A program made the position numbers and the translations under genes. Source: Bin22 sp965207275 (lineage in GTDB: Bacteria; Chloroflexota; Dehalococcoidia; Lucifugimonadales; UBA3495). Taken from it: a DNA stretch of 64,000 nucleotides. Where the stretch lies: contig CBDBMH010000002.1 of NCBI GenBank assembly GCA_965207275.1, positions 1,054,001 to 1,118,000 on the forward strand. The letters run 5' to 3'. Below are positions 43,304 through 51,902 of this stretch, in pieces. Positions within the stretch are counted from its first letter, which is position 1. Each line of letters begins with the position of its first letter. The notes under the pieces were generated by a model. The model did no database searches, had not been told where the DNA came from, and saw only the letters and a program-made list of their open reading frames with translations.

Positions 43304-43340
43304 TTCACCTTATCAGGCTCCCGAGCCTGACCGAGGTGAA
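43304..43340. other. Strong hairpin in non-coding DNA
   Basis: TTCACCT (43304-43310) pairs with AGGTGAA (43334-43340). After a small internal loop, TCAGGCTC (43313-43320) pairs with GAGCCTGA (43323-43330), leaving a CC centre. No T-run follows on either strand, so it is not an ordinary terminator. Confidence 0.55.
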
Positions 43341-43504
43341 GGCACAGTGATTGACCAGCGGCAGCGCCAGGAAGGCGGAAACGAGGGGGCGTGCCAGCGC
43401 AGATACAGTCTGCGGCAAGACTGTACCATCCGGCGGGGCGCAAACTGTCTCAAGGGAGAGTGGGCCATGGCCAGGGCTATCGCACCAGTGAACAGAACCG
43501 GCGC

Positions 43505-43608
43505 CGTCATACCGGCGGAAGCCGTTATCCAGTTGCCGAATGCCCTTGGCATCTTTGGGATTCGCTATCCCCTTAGGCTTCTGGATTCCGGCCTTCGCCG
43601 GAGTGACG
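43505..43608. repeat. Intergenic repeat with 28-base imperfect inverted ends
   Basis: The left arm 43505-43532 (CGTCATACCGGCGGAAGCCG...) is the reverse complement of the right arm 43581-43608 (...GGCCTTCGCCGGAGTGACG), with about six mismatches. This resembles the dispersed CGTCATTCCCGCG-type palindromic repeats of many genomes. It overlaps the most upstream start of the PAC2 frame, which is one reason to prefer the later start. Confidence 0.6.
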
Positions 43609-43692
43609 ATTGGAAGGGCAATTCATGCGATGGCCCTGGGCCCAAAGGGTTCACTGCTTGAATTGGCGGCCCTTTTCTGGCAATATGAACCT

Positions 43693-44595
43693 ATGAACAT
43701 TGGAGCTTTCGAAATAGTAGAACCCATCCCCGAACTGCGGGAACCCCACGCCTTCGCCATGATTCGCCCCTGGGTAGACGTGGGCAGCGTGGGTACCCTC
43801 ACCCTGAGCCGCCTGGAGCGCTACCTGGGTTCCAAGGAGCTTGGTAAGCTGGCTCGTCCCGGCAACTTCTTCGACTTCACCCGCTACCGGCCGAACATCC
43901 GGCTGGTGCAAGGCGAACGGCGGGTAACTATCCCCAACAGCCACCTCCGCTACGCCACTTCGGAAGAGGGACCGGACTACCTGTTTCTGCACATGATGGA
44001 GCCCCACGCCGGCAGCGAGGACTACACGGACTCCATTCTGGAAGTGGTCAGGCATTTCGGCGTGACGCGTTACTGTCGCCTTGGCGCTATGTACGACGCG
44101 GTGCCTCATACCAGGCCCCTGCTGGTGACCGGCTCCCTTGGCAACGTAACTCAAAACAAGCCTGTGCCGAACCTGAAGTTGCGCAGCAGCAACTACCAGG
44201 GTCCTACGACGATAATGAACCTGGTTTCCGAAGGCATAGATCGCATGGGCATCGAGACCATCAACTTCATGGTACATTTGCCCCAGTACCTGCAGCTGGA
44301 AGAGGACTACACCGGCACTTCGAGGATGATCGAGTGCTTGAGTTCAGTGTATCCCAATATTCCGTCGGACCTGGCTCCCGTGCGCCGGGGCCAGCGCCAG
44401 TACCGGGAATTGAGTTCGGCGGTGGAACGGAATTCGGAGTTGAAGACGCTGATTCAGCAGATGGAAGCCTATTACGACGCCCAGCAAGACGAGGAGGAGG
44501 CTTCCGGCAAGGAGACGCCCACCGAGGTCAACCTTTCACCGGAGATTGAACGATTCCTGAGCGAACTGGGCCAGCAAATGGATAACGAAGAGTAG
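43693..44595 (+). CDS. PAC2 family protein
   Basis: 300 residues from the ATG at 43693 (MNIGAFEIVEPIPELREPHAFAMIRPWVDVGSVG). The PAC2 (proteasome assembly chaperone-like) fold shows in the N-terminal ARPGNFFDFTRYRP segment, the central YRLGAMYDAVPHTRP-like segment and the MVHLPQYLQLEEDY region. The C-terminus is an acidic coiled-coil-like helix. The bacterial role of the family is not established. A terminator follows at 44636. Confidence 0.85.
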   Translation: MNIGAFEIVEPIPELREPHAFAMIRPWVDVGSVGTLTLSRLERYLGSKELGKLARPGNFFDFTRYRPNIRLVQGERRVTIPNSHLRYATSEEGPDYLFLHMMEPHAGSEDYTDSILEVVRHFGVTRYCRLGAMYDAVPHTRPLLVTGSLGNVTQNKPVPNLKLRSSNYQGPTTIMNLVSEGIDRMGIETINFMVHLPQYLQLEEDYTGTSRMIECLSSVYPNIPSDLAPVRRGQRQYRELSSAVERNSELKTLIQQMEAYYDAQQDEEEASGKETPTEVNLSPEIERFLSELGQQMDNEE

Positions 44596-44635
44596 CGGCC
44601 CCGCAGACAGCCCGCAATCTGAAAGTTGCAGCCAG

Positions 44636-44666
44636 AGGGAACCGGATTGAAGGTTCCCTTTTGTTT
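44636..44666 (+). terminator. Rho-independent terminator after the PAC2 gene
   Basis: AGGGAACC (44636-44643) pairs with GGTTCCCT (44652-44659), followed by TTTGTTT. Confidence 0.8.
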
Positions 44667-44695
44667 ATGGCAAGCGAAAATAGAGTCAGGCAATG

Positions 44696-45034
44696 TTATC
44701 CGCCCGAGATGGCGCACCCGGGGGTGAGGCGGGTAGGAAATTCGCGGCATCGCCGGGGCCTCGAATCGTAAATCCTGCAGGCGAAGGTTTCGGCGTTCAG
44801 CATGGGACACATCTCACCGGGGTGATCGGTGAACTTTATCCAACCGTTTCCATCCGCGCCCACATTGATACGGGGCTGGACCTGAAGCCTCCTGGACTCG
44901 GCTGCAAAGTTCTCCACTTCGCTGGCGGCCAGTTCCAATACCAGCGGGCCCCGGCAGCACATGGCCTGGCAGAGGTTCATGCAGATGTGGCTGGCTTCCC
45001 CTGGGCTAATGCCCGGAGCGAGGAAAGACGGCAT
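44696..45034 (-). CDS. YkgJ-type putative zinc/iron-chelating protein
   Basis: 112 residues. The Cys pattern is C18-x3-C22-x3-C26-C27 near the N-terminus, then MCPML, then FACRIYDSRPRRCREFP, as in the UPF0153/YkgJ cysteine-cluster family. The C-terminus is shorter than in many relatives. It probably binds a zinc or iron-sulfur centre; the physiological role is unknown. It lies downstream of the tRNA on the same strand and could be read through from it. Confidence 0.8.
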   Translation of the reverse strand: MPSFLAPGISPGEASHICMNLCQAMCCRGPLVLELAASEVENFAAESRRLQVQPRINVGADGNGWIKFTDHPGEMCPMLNAETFACRIYDSRPRRCREFPTRLTPGCAISGG

Positions 45035-45104
45035 GCCTGATCTCCCGGCAGGTTAGGCGTGGAGGAAAGGCCGACTCTGGACGTGTAAGCGGGATACGGA
45101 TGGT

Positions 45105-45179
45105 TGGTGGCGACGGATGGATTCGAACCAACGACCTAGCGCTTATGAAGCGCCCGCTCTGCCACTGAGCTACGTCGCC
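45105..45179 (-). tRNA. tRNA-Met (CAU anticodon), probably the elongator
   Basis: On the minus strand the acceptor GGCGACG pairs with CGTCGCC. The D-arm is GCTC/GAGC and the anticodon stem GGCGC/GCGCT holds the loop TTCATAA (anticodon CAT). The T-loop is TTCGAAT, with one mismatch in the T stem. Discriminator A and an encoded CCA end at 45105. G1-C72 pairing and the absence of three G-C pairs at the anticodon-stem base rule out the initiator. A tRNA-Ile2 (lysidine-modified CAU) cannot be excluded by eye. Confidence 0.88.
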
Positions 45180-45226
45180 ACCGGGCAGGCACACCGACCA
45201 GCCGCCAAGTGTTGCCTGGGCCAATA

Positions 45227-45256
45227 ATGGTAAAGGTGTGAGAGCAGAACTGTCAA
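45227..45256 (-). promoter_or_regulatory. Promoter of tRNA-Met
   Basis: On the minus strand a perfect TTGACA (45256-45251), an 18-base spacer, then TACCAT (45232-45227), about 40 bases before the mature tRNA. Confidence 0.5.
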
Positions 45257-45434
45257 TTGGCCGGTGATGGAGGTAGCTTTCCGATTCAGCCGGTTTCGTG
45301 TGAGAACAGGGTAGCCATCCGCCTGAGGCGGACCCCAAAATAGTCGGCGTCCACAGCACCCAAGACGAAAGGCTGTCTCGACGGGTGGAACGGCCGACCA
45401 ACCGTCTCTCAGTCCCACGACGCACTACATTCCC

Positions 45435-45815
45435 ATGACCCACAACGATAGCAACAAGTACGAGGAAATCGCTCAGGCCGCCGTCCACGAGGCGGGCCAG
45501 CGGCTTGAGGAGGCGCTTACGCAACTGGCCCAAAGGCTGAGGCCATTCCCTTCCTTCCTGGGCATGACTTCAGTGCAGGCGGTGGAGGTGGAACCGCTCA
45601 TGCCGTCGGGCAGGGACCTGGGGTGCATAGTAGTAGACCCGGAGGGACAACTGTGGCGATTCGAGGTCACTGCCATTTCGGGCATTGCCGGTATCGCCGA
45701 AGCTGACCAGGTGGAGGAGTTTCAACCGGCGGATCTGGCCCCGCTCGAGTACGTCGTCTATGCCAGCGCTGCAATTGAAATTCTGGCAGCAGAGTTGAGA
45801 AAGAGAGGCGGCTGA
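45435..45815 (+). CDS. Hypothetical protein
   Basis: 126 residues. The N-terminal helix (YEEIAQAAVHEAGQRLEEALTQLAQRL) is followed by strands (CIVVDPEGQLWRFEVTAI) and a C-terminal helix (VVYASAAIEILAAELRKRGG). The composition is ordinary for a soluble protein. No clear Shine-Dalgarno is present. I do not recognise a family. It converges with moaC and is a single gene. Confidence 0.6.
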   Translation: MTHNDSNKYEEIAQAAVHEAGQRLEEALTQLAQRLRPFPSFLGMTSVQAVEVEPLMPSGRDLGCIVVDPEGQLWRFEVTAISGIAGIAEADQVEEFQPADLAPLEYVVYASAAIEILAAELRKRGG

Positions 45816-45833
45816 CGTGCAGGCCGATCGGAG

Positions 45834-46346
45834 CTACTCCAGGGTGATGTCTCCACTCTGGCCGCCCCGCTTGCTTGCCAGTCGGACCGAGCCAATTTGC
45901 ATGGCGCGGTCCACTGCCTTGCACATGTCGTAGATGGTGAGGGCCGCCACTGACACCGCGGTCAGGGCTTCCATTTCCACTCCCGTCTTGCCGGAAGTGC
46001 TGGCTATGGCGGTTATGTTGACTGAGTTGTTGGACTCGTCGGCTTCCAGTTCCACATCCACCTTGTTAAGGGGCAGGGGATGGCACAGGGGGATAAGCTC
46101 CGAGGTCTTCTTCGCGCCCATGATGCCCGCCAGCTGGGCAATAGTGAAAACGTCACCCTTCTTCACCTGTCCCTCAACTATCAGGCGCAGGGTTTCCGGC
46201 TGCATCCGCACCGAGCCCCGGGCCACGGCTTCCCTGTCGGTGACCGGTTTCCACCCCACGTCAACCATCTTCGCCCGACCCTGCTCGTCCAGATGGGTCA
46301 GGGCGGCGGCAGCGGCGGCAGCGGGCGGTCCGTTGGTGTCAGCCAT
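45834..46346 (-). CDS. moaC: Cyclic pyranopterin monophosphate synthase MoaC
   Basis: 170 residues. MoaC motifs are present: LTHLDEQGRAKMVDVGWKPVT (about 16-36), GVKKGDVFTIAQLAGIMGAKKTSELIPLCHPLPL (about 59-92) and EMEALTAVSVAALTIYDMCKAVDR (about 124-147), with catalytic Lys and Asp in the expected places. With MoaA it makes cPMP for molybdopterin. It lies downstream of moaA and the Ada-like gene on the same strand. Confidence 0.95.
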   Translation of the reverse strand: MADTNGPPAAAAAAALTHLDEQGRAKMVDVGWKPVTDREAVARGSVRMQPETLRLIVEGQVKKGDVFTIAQLAGIMGAKKTSELIPLCHPLPLNKVDVELEADESNNSVNITAIASTSGKTGVEMEALTAVSVAALTIYDMCKAVDRAMQIGSVRLASKRGGQSGDITLE

Positions 46347-46439
46347 TAAAATGCTCCTGTTCTTGGAGGGCGCTGCCGGAATTTGAAGGCATTCGCTGCA
46401 ACGCGCCCATGAATACCGATGCGGGGGAAGGGGCCCTTG

Positions 46440-46706
46440 TCAGCCGAAGCAAGTCTTGCAGGGAATGAAACCGGCAGCCACGGCATCGTCGTGGGTATGG
46501 TACGCGCTGTAGCCGTCGGATACTCTCATAAACCCACGGGTGAACTTGCAGCCGCGCAGGTGGAAAGTCCTGCGGTTGGAAGTGGCGCTGGCAACGTAGG
46601 CCGGTTCGGTGTATCCGTTCGTTGCGGATCCCTCCAGTTTCTCCACCCGTCTCCGGATTTCCTCAACCGCCCCCCACAAGTCCTGTACTTCACGGTCTTG
46701 AATCAT
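46440..46706 (-). CDS. Small protein with coiled-coil and Ada-like metal-binding motif
   Basis: 88 residues from the ATG at 46706, with GGAGGTGA 6 bases upstream. The first 26 residues form a helix (QDLWGAVEEIRRRVEKLEG). The C-terminal part has TFHLRGCKF, then a helix DDAVAAGFIPCKTCFG, resembling the zinc-binding tail pattern of Ada-type domains (FHxxxC, then AxxxGFxPCKxC). It is embedded between moaA and moaC. I infer a metal-binding role, but no link to molybdopterin is established. Confidence 0.7.
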   Translation of the reverse strand: MIQDREVQDLWGAVEEIRRRVEKLEGSATNGYTEPAYVASATSNRRTFHLRGCKFTRGFMRVSDGYSAYHTHDDAVAAGFIPCKTCFG

Positions 46707-46770
46707 CCTGTCACCTCCGGAGAAAACTGATCGGTCGCGGTAGCCCGTTGGCGACTTTGCCCGAATGGGG

Positions 46771-47787
46771 CTAGCCGCCGATGTGGTACATCTCCACCTT
46801 TTGGCGACCATTCTGCAAGGGCGCCAGTTCCGTTCTTTCCTCGGAATAGCGGTCCGAACGGATGGACCAGATTCCGTCTATGCGCCGCTCCAGTTCTTCG
46901 TCGGTGGCGCCGAGCCGCATGGTATCCCGCAGATCCAGGCCTTCGGATGCGAACAGGCAGGTATAGAGTTTGCCGTCGGTGGAGAGGCGGGCCCTGGTGC
47001 AGTTACCGCAGAAGGGCATGGTCACGGAGGCAATCACACCGATTTCGCCCGTCCCGTCGACGTAGCGGTAACGGTTGGCGACCTCACCCCGGTAGTTGCT
47101 CTCTGCCGGTTCCAGAGGCAACTCCGCGTTAATCCGGCTGACTATCTCGGATGCTGAGACGACGTGATCCCACTTCCACCCGTTGCGGTTGCCCACGTCC
47201 ATGTATTCGATGAACCGGACAATGTTCCCCGTGCCCTTGAAGTAGCGGGCCAGATCCACGACGGTGTGGTCGTTAATCCCTTTCTGCACGACGGCATTGA
47301 TCTTTATTGGGGCCAGGCCTGCCTCGGCCGCCTTTTCTATTCCGTCCAGGATGCGCTGGACCGGAAAGCCGCGACCATTCATGCGTTTGAAAATTTCGTC
47401 GTCCATCGTGTCGAGGCTAATGGTAACGCGCTTCAGCCCGGCATCCTTCAGCGCCCGGGCCTGCTGGGGCAGCAGGTAAGCGTTGGTTGTCAGGGTAAGG
47501 TCAACCGACGGGTCGATGCTGGAGAGCATGGCGATCAATCGGGGCAGGTCGGTGCGCAACAGGGGCTCTCCCCCGGTTATACGCAGCTTGTTAACCCCGA
47601 GGCCCACAAACACTCGGGCCAGCCGCGCAATCTCCTCGAAGCTGAGGACCTCGCTCTTGGGGAGAAACTGGTAGCTCTCGCCGAAAATTTCCGCCGGCAT
47701 GCAGTAGGTGCACCGGAAGTTGCACCTGTCGGTTACGGATATCCTCAGGTCCCGCAGGGGACGGTTAAGCAAGTCCTGTATAGCCAA
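46771..47787 (-). CDS. moaA: GTP 3',8-cyclase MoaA
   Basis: 338 residues. The radical-SAM cluster is CNFRCTYC (about 22-29), with the GGEPLLR SAM loop near 72-78. The second 4Fe-4S cluster is given by FCGNCTRARLS and YTCLFA near the C-terminus. The GTP-binding tail ends in VEMYHIGG, the conserved double-Gly end that matters for activity. It catalyses the first step of molybdopterin synthesis together with MoaC. Confidence 0.96.
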   Translation of the reverse strand: MAIQDLLNRPLRDLRISVTDRCNFRCTYCMPAEIFGESYQFLPKSEVLSFEEIARLARVFVGLGVNKLRITGGEPLLRTDLPRLIAMLSSIDPSVDLTLTTNAYLLPQQARALKDAGLKRVTISLDTMDDEIFKRMNGRGFPVQRILDGIEKAAEAGLAPIKINAVVQKGINDHTVVDLARYFKGTGNIVRFIEYMDVGNRNGWKWDHVVSASEIVSRINAELPLEPAESNYRGEVANRYRYVDGTGEIGVIASVTMPFCGNCTRARLSTDGKLYTCLFASEGLDLRDTMRLGATDEELERRIDGIWSIRSDRYSEERTELAPLQNGRQKVEMYHIGG

Positions 47788-47832
47788 TTGATGGTACCCG
47801 ATTGCCAGACTTGGATGAATTGCCCAGGTAAA

Positions 47833-48444
47833 CTAGCACGCGGCGAACATTTGCCGTAAGGCCTTCACCGCCCGCTGGGAGGCATCGCCCCGGTGGCTGA
47901 CCCGGTTCTTGTCTTCCATCGACATTTGGGAGAGGGTACTTAGAAAAGAGGGAAGATAAAAGACCGGATCGTAGCCGAAACCCTCGCTGCCCCGTGGTTC
48001 GTATTGTATCATCCCCGCCACGGAACCTACCACCGACACCTCAATTCCGCCGGGCTCACAAATGGCGATAACGCAGCGGAAGCGGGCCGTTCGCCGGTTC
48101 CAGGGGACGCCTTCCAGGTTGGATAGCAGCAACGACACCCTATCCGCGTCGGAGTGGCAAAGGTCGCCGCCGTAGCGCGCCGAGTGCACCCCCGGCTCAC
48201 CGCCCAGGGCGTCCACTTCCAGGCCGGAGTCGTCGGACAGGGTGAGCATTTGCCCGAGACCACAATATGCGCGGGCCTTGAGCCAGGCATTCTCATGGAA
48301 GGTGGCGCCGGTCTCGTCAACGTCGTGAGCGATGCCCAGATCATCCAGAGATACCAAATCTACCGGCAGATCCGCTAACAATTCCCGGTACTCACGTACT
48401 TTGCCGAGGTTGTGGGTTGCGACCAGTAGTTTTCTCCTATCCAA
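47833..48444 (-). CDS. rdgB: dITP/XTP pyrophosphatase (RdgB/HAM1 family)
   Basis: 203 residues from a TTG, with AGGAG upstream. The motifs are LLVATHNLGKVREY (5-18), LSDDSGLEVDALGGEPGVHSARY (about 69-91) with the catalytic Asp, and SEGFGYDPVFYLP and HRGDASQRAVKAL near the C-terminus. It removes non-canonical purine nucleotides from the pool. It lies 45 bases upstream of moaA and is probably in the same transcript. Confidence 0.95.
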   Translation of the reverse strand: MDRRKLLVATHNLGKVREYRELLADLPVDLVSLDDLGIAHDVDETGATFHENAWLKARAYCGLGQMLTLSDDSGLEVDALGGEPGVHSARYGGDLCHSDADRVSLLLSNLEGVPWNRRTARFRCVIAICEPGGIEVSVVGSVAGMIQYEPRGSEGFGYDPVFYLPSFLSTLSQMSMEDKNRVSHRGDASQRAVKALRQMFAAC

Positions 48445-48536
48445 CAGTAACTCCTGAAGATGCTTGAGCAGTGGCGTCTAGGCTCGGCCATGACAAGCCG
48501 GGCTTCCCACGGCGATTTGCCGCCTTGGCCTGCCCT

Positions 48537-49760
48537 TTAGATGACACCCTTGTCGGCCAGTACGGCAACGGCCCGGGCATCGAGGCCCAGCCAGGAACCG
48601 AGCACCTGCGCATTGTGTTCACCCAGCCGGGGTCCCGCATGCTCAACTGCTCCGGGGGTGTCGCTGAACTTGGGTATAATGCCCGGCATCAGCGTGGTTC
48701 CGATTTCCGGGTCTTCAATTTCAATAACGTCTTCTCGGTCCTGATAGTGGGGGTCTTCCACTATTTGTTCGCTCCCATAGACGGGCCCCACCACGCCGCC
48801 GGCCGGCACCAGGTTCTCCAGGATTTCGGACTGGGTCCGGCTGCCGAGCCACTGCTGAAGAATATCGTTCAGGGCGTCCTTGTTTTCCAGCCGGGACGCA
48901 TTGTCGGCAAATCGCGGGTCCGTAATGTGGTCCGAAAGCCCCATGGCGTGGGCCAAAGCTTCCCAGGTGCTTTGGGAGGTGGCGGACAGGCCCAGCCAAC
49001 GGTCGTCGCCGGTCTGGTACAGGCTGCGGGGAGCGGCGTCGGGGAAGTCGTTGCCCACCCGTTCACGGACGATGCCCAGCAGGTCGTACATTGGAATGTG
49101 AGGTATACACAGGCGGAAAAGGGGTTCGAAGAGGCTCAGGTCGATTACCTGCCCGGTCCTCTCTCCGTCGGCAGCCTGAGAAGGACCCCTGGCGACCTCG
49201 CGCCGGTACATGGCCATCATTCCCGCCATGGCGCCAAAGACGCCGGCAATTTCGTCCGCCAGGGGAATGGGCGGCAGGACCGGAGGGGTTTCCGGGAAGC
49301 CCGTCATGGCGATATAACCACTCATACACTCGGCTATGGTTCCGAAACCGGGACGGTCGCGGTAAGGCCCTGTCTGCCCGAAGCCGGAATACCGCAGGAT
49401 GACCAGGCCCGGATTAGATTCGTGCAATTGGTTGGGCCCGATGTTCCACCGCTCCAGGGTTCCGGGGCGGAAGCCCTCAATGAGCATGTCGGCCTGACCG
49501 GCAAGCTGCAGCAACAGCGCCTGTCCATCGGGATTGCCCAGGTCCAGGGTCAAGGACTGCTTGTTGCGGGAATGCACCTTCCACCAGAGCGAAACTCCGT
49601 TGGCAAATGGGCCCCAGTTGCGCAGCGGATCGCCGCCGCCCGGCCGTTCAACCTTCACCACTTCGGCGCCGAAGTCGGCCAGCAGGCTGCTGGCAGTGCC
49701 GCCGGCGACGATGATGGACAGGTCCAGCACCTTCATGCCTCGCAGCGGGCCGGACCTCAT
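48537..49760 (-). CDS. CaiB/BaiF family CoA-transferase
   Basis: 407 residues from the ATG at 49760 (MRSGPLRGMKVLDLSIIVAG), which avoids a 23-base overlap with the upstream gene; a GTG at 49811 is an alternative. Family segments LLADFGAEVVKVERPGGGD, LDLGNPDGQALLLQLAGQADMLIEGFRPGTL and YSGFGQTGPYRDRPGFG are present. The family transfers CoA between organic acids, with an Asp forming a covalent intermediate. The acid is unknown. An alpha/beta hydrolase gene is directly upstream. Confidence 0.88.
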   Translation of the reverse strand: MRSGPLRGMKVLDLSIIVAGGTASSLLADFGAEVVKVERPGGGDPLRNWGPFANGVSLWWKVHSRNKQSLTLDLGNPDGQALLLQLAGQADMLIEGFRPGTLERWNIGPNQLHESNPGLVILRYSGFGQTGPYRDRPGFGTIAECMSGYIAMTGFPETPPVLPPIPLADEIAGVFGAMAGMMAMYRREVARGPSQAADGERTGQVIDLSLFEPLFRLCIPHIPMYDLLGIVRERVGNDFPDAAPRSLYQTGDDRWLGLSATSQSTWEALAHAMGLSDHITDPRFADNASRLENKDALNDILQQWLGSRTQSEILENLVPAGGVVGPVYGSEQIVEDPHYQDREDVIEIEDPEIGTTLMPGIIPKFSDTPGAVEHAGPRLGEHNAQVLGSWLGLDARAVAVLADKGVI

Positions 49761-49788
49761 GTTGCTGCCGTAATCCAGGCTGGAGTAT

Positions 49789-50673
49789 TCAGTCGACACT
49801 TTGGTGCACACCCTGGATGAAGGATTGTATTTGGAAGAAGGACCTTATTTCGCTGAGAACCAGCGCAGGGTATTCCATGGGCAGGAAGTGAGATCCCAGC
49901 CCCATGGGTTTTACCGCTGCGTCCCCTGCCATGTCCAGAAAGCGCCTTACTCCCGTGTCCTGCAGGGTCTGGGCCTCCGGATAGCTGCCAAGGAGCAGCA
50001 GGAATCTGCCGGTCAGGCCTTTCAGGTAGGGAGAAACCTGGAGTGCCTCCCGCTTTTCGTAGAAGATGGCTTCCACCTCGGGTGGGCACTTCAGTTCGGC
50101 GCGGCCATCAGGAAGCAGCCTGGTCCCTCCCTCTATGAACGCTCGAAAGGCTCGATGGTCCCAGTCTCGGAATGCGGAACGCTGCCGGTAGGCTTGGAAC
50201 ATGGCATCCCGGCTCTCCCAGACCTGCCGCTTTTGCCTGGTGCGCTGGGCCCGCAGGGCCAGTTCGCCGGGCGGGGCGTTGGAGGGTCTTTCACCCACCC
50301 GCGTTTCCACCAGGCAGGCCTGCCGGACTCGTCCAGGCAGCAGGGAGGCGGCAATAAGGGTCGCCAAACCGCCGGAAGAATGGCCCACCATGCTGACGTC
50401 CGACAGCCCCAGCCGGTCGATCACCGCCGCCAGGTCTTGCCCCACCAGTTCGAAGGAGTAGCCACAGTCCGAGGGGTCGGTGTCGCCGTGGCCACGCTGG
50501 TCCAGGGCCAGCACGTGGAAGTCGGCCGCCAGTTCACTGGCTATAGGCAGCCAGGCGTGGGCCGACAGGCCGGTGGCGTGGACCATAACCAGGGGCGGCT
50601 TGCCGTCGTCTCCCCATTCCAGGTAATGGTGGGTGATGCCATTGGCGTAAATGAAGCGGTCGGTAAAGGTCAT
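49789..50673 (-). CDS. Alpha/beta hydrolase
   Basis: 294 residues from the ATG at 50673 (MTFTDRFIYANG); an ATG 21 bases earlier is possible. The fold shows in PPLVMVHATGLSAHAW, LDQRGHGDTDPSD, nucleophile Ser in VGHSSGGLA near 98-106, and His in GLGSHFLPMEYP near 267-278. The cap region has many Arg residues. It may act on an ester or lactone, and pairing with the CoA-transferase suggests a small catabolic unit, which is inference. Confidence 0.85.
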   Translation of the reverse strand: MTFTDRFIYANGITHHYLEWGDDGKPPLVMVHATGLSAHAWLPIASELAADFHVLALDQRGHGDTDPSDCGYSFELVGQDLAAVIDRLGLSDVSMVGHSSGGLATLIAASLLPGRVRQACLVETRVGERPSNAPPGELALRAQRTRQKRQVWESRDAMFQAYRQRSAFRDWDHRAFRAFIEGGTRLLPDGRAELKCPPEVEAIFYEKREALQVSPYLKGLTGRFLLLLGSYPEAQTLQDTGVRRFLDMAGDAAVKPMGLGSHFLPMEYPALVLSEIRSFFQIQSFIQGVHQSVD

Positions 50674-50845
50674 TATTCCCGATCCGTGGTCCATTGGCCT
50701 GCAAGAGAATCAGCCTTATTTCTGGCCCAGGCAATTCTGAAGCTATTCTAGCGGCAGTTGCTGAGCTAATCCACCGGTTACCGGGCTGCCATCGCACGAG
50801 AAATAGCGATTGTGCAGATTTTCACTATCGGCCCATTCAACGTTA

Positions 50846-50854
50846 TGCTATAAT
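50846..50854 (+). promoter_or_regulatory. Extended -10 promoter of the nuo operon
   Basis: TGC directly precedes a perfect TATAAT (50849-50854). The -35 is weak, as usual for extended -10 promoters. Transcription would begin near 50861, about 31 bases before nuoA. Confidence 0.65.
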
Positions 50855-50891
50855 CGCCGGGACGGCTAGATTCGAGGTCCCGCTGGGCTCT

Positions 50892-51278
50892 ATGCTTGAA
50901 GACTACTTTCGGCAATACGGTTTAGTTGCCATTTTCGCTGTGGTGGCCTTTGCGGTTCCAACCAGTCTGATTCTTGTATCCTGGCTCCTTTCCCGCTTCA
51001 GGATTCGCCCCAACAACCCGACTACGGTCAAGCTGGAGCCGTACGAGTGCGGCGTGCAGACAATCGGGGGCGCCTGGAACCAGTTCAACTTCCGCTACTA
51101 TCTCTACGCAATCCTCTTCGTGATCTTTGACGTGGAGGTTGTGTTCCTCTATCCCTGGGCCACCAAGTTCATCAGCTTTGAATTGTTTGCCATGATCGAG
51201 ATGGCGATATTTGTCGGCATTCTGATGGTGGGGCTTGCCTACGCCTGGCGCAAGCGCGACCTGGAGTGGGGGAACTAG
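50892..51278 (+). CDS. nuoA: NADH-quinone oxidoreductase subunit A
   Basis: 128 residues from the ATG at 50892; an ORF start at 50694 adds unrelated residues and lies before the promoter. Three membrane helices are visible, and the NuoA motif YECGVQTIGGAWNQFNFRYYLYAILFVIFDVEVVFLYPW is complete. It is part of the membrane arm at the quinone site. First gene of the operon, 3 bases before nuoB. Confidence 0.95.
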   Translation: MLEDYFRQYGLVAIFAVVAFAVPTSLILVSWLLSRFRIRPNNPTTVKLEPYECGVQTIGGAWNQFNFRYYLYAILFVIFDVEVVFLYPWATKFISFELFAMIEMAIFVGILMVGLAYAWRKRDLEWGN

Positions 51279-51281
51279 GTC

Positions 51282-51902
51282 ATGCAACTTTCGGGGGGAC
51301 AGGGCCCGCTGCACGACCGGACGTGGGGCATAGACCGGGAGGAGGGTCAGATCGTCAATGACCTCATGTCCATTTCCAGCGAGCCCATCGACGTCCCTTT
51401 CATTGAAGTACCCGATGACCTGAAGAACAACCTCCTGGTTACTTCGGTGGACGCCCTGGTCAACTGGGGCAGGAAGTCGGCCCTCTGGCCCGTTTCCTTC
51501 GGCCTGGCCTGCTGCGCCTTCGAAATGATGGCCACAGCCATGGGCCGTTTTGACATCGCACGCTTTGGAATGGAGGCTTTTCGGGCGTCGCCCCGCCAGG
51601 CGGATCTCATGATCGTGGCTGGCACCGTTACCTGGAAGATGGCCCCGCCCATTCGCCGCATATACGACCAGATGGCCGAACCCAAGTGGGTTATTTCCAT
51701 GGGCGTTTGCGCGACCAGCGGAGGTCCCTACTACGGTTCCTACAGCGTGGTGCCGGGTGTGGACCATATCATTCCAGTGGACGTCTATGTGCCGGGGTGC
51801 CCGCCGCGTCCCGACGCACTGCTCTACGGGATAATGGAGTTGCACGACAAGATCAAGAAGTACCATCACCTTCGAAAGACCGGCGAGTCGGACAGCAACT
51901 GA
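51282..51902 (+). CDS. nuoB: NADH-quinone oxidoreductase subunit B
   Basis: 206 residues. The ligands of the N2 4Fe-4S cluster are visible: CC in GLACCAFEMM, Cys in SMGVCATSGGPYYGSY and Cys in VPGCPPRPDALLYGI. An N-terminal extension of about 60 residues precedes the core. The stop TGA overlaps the nuoC ATG by one base. It passes electrons to quinone with NuoD. Confidence 0.95.
   Translation: MQLSGGQGPLHDRTWGIDREEGQIVNDLMSISSEPIDVPFIEVPDDLKNNLLVTSVDALVNWGRKSALWPVSFGLACCAFEMMATAMGRFDIARFGMEAFRASPRQADLMIVAGTVTWKMAPPIRRIYDQMAEPKWVISMGVCATSGGPYYGSYSVVPGVDHIIPVDVYVPGCPPRPDALLYGIMELHDKIKKYHHLRKTGESDSN

Larger units (their letters stand above)
42952..43692. other. 741-base gap with structured elements and no supported gene
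   Basis: It holds a long hairpin at 43304-43340 and a palindrome-ended repeat at 43505-43608. A minus-strand ORF of 79 residues (43053-43292) has no Shine-Dalgarno, composition or similarity that I could support. Confidence 0.6.
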
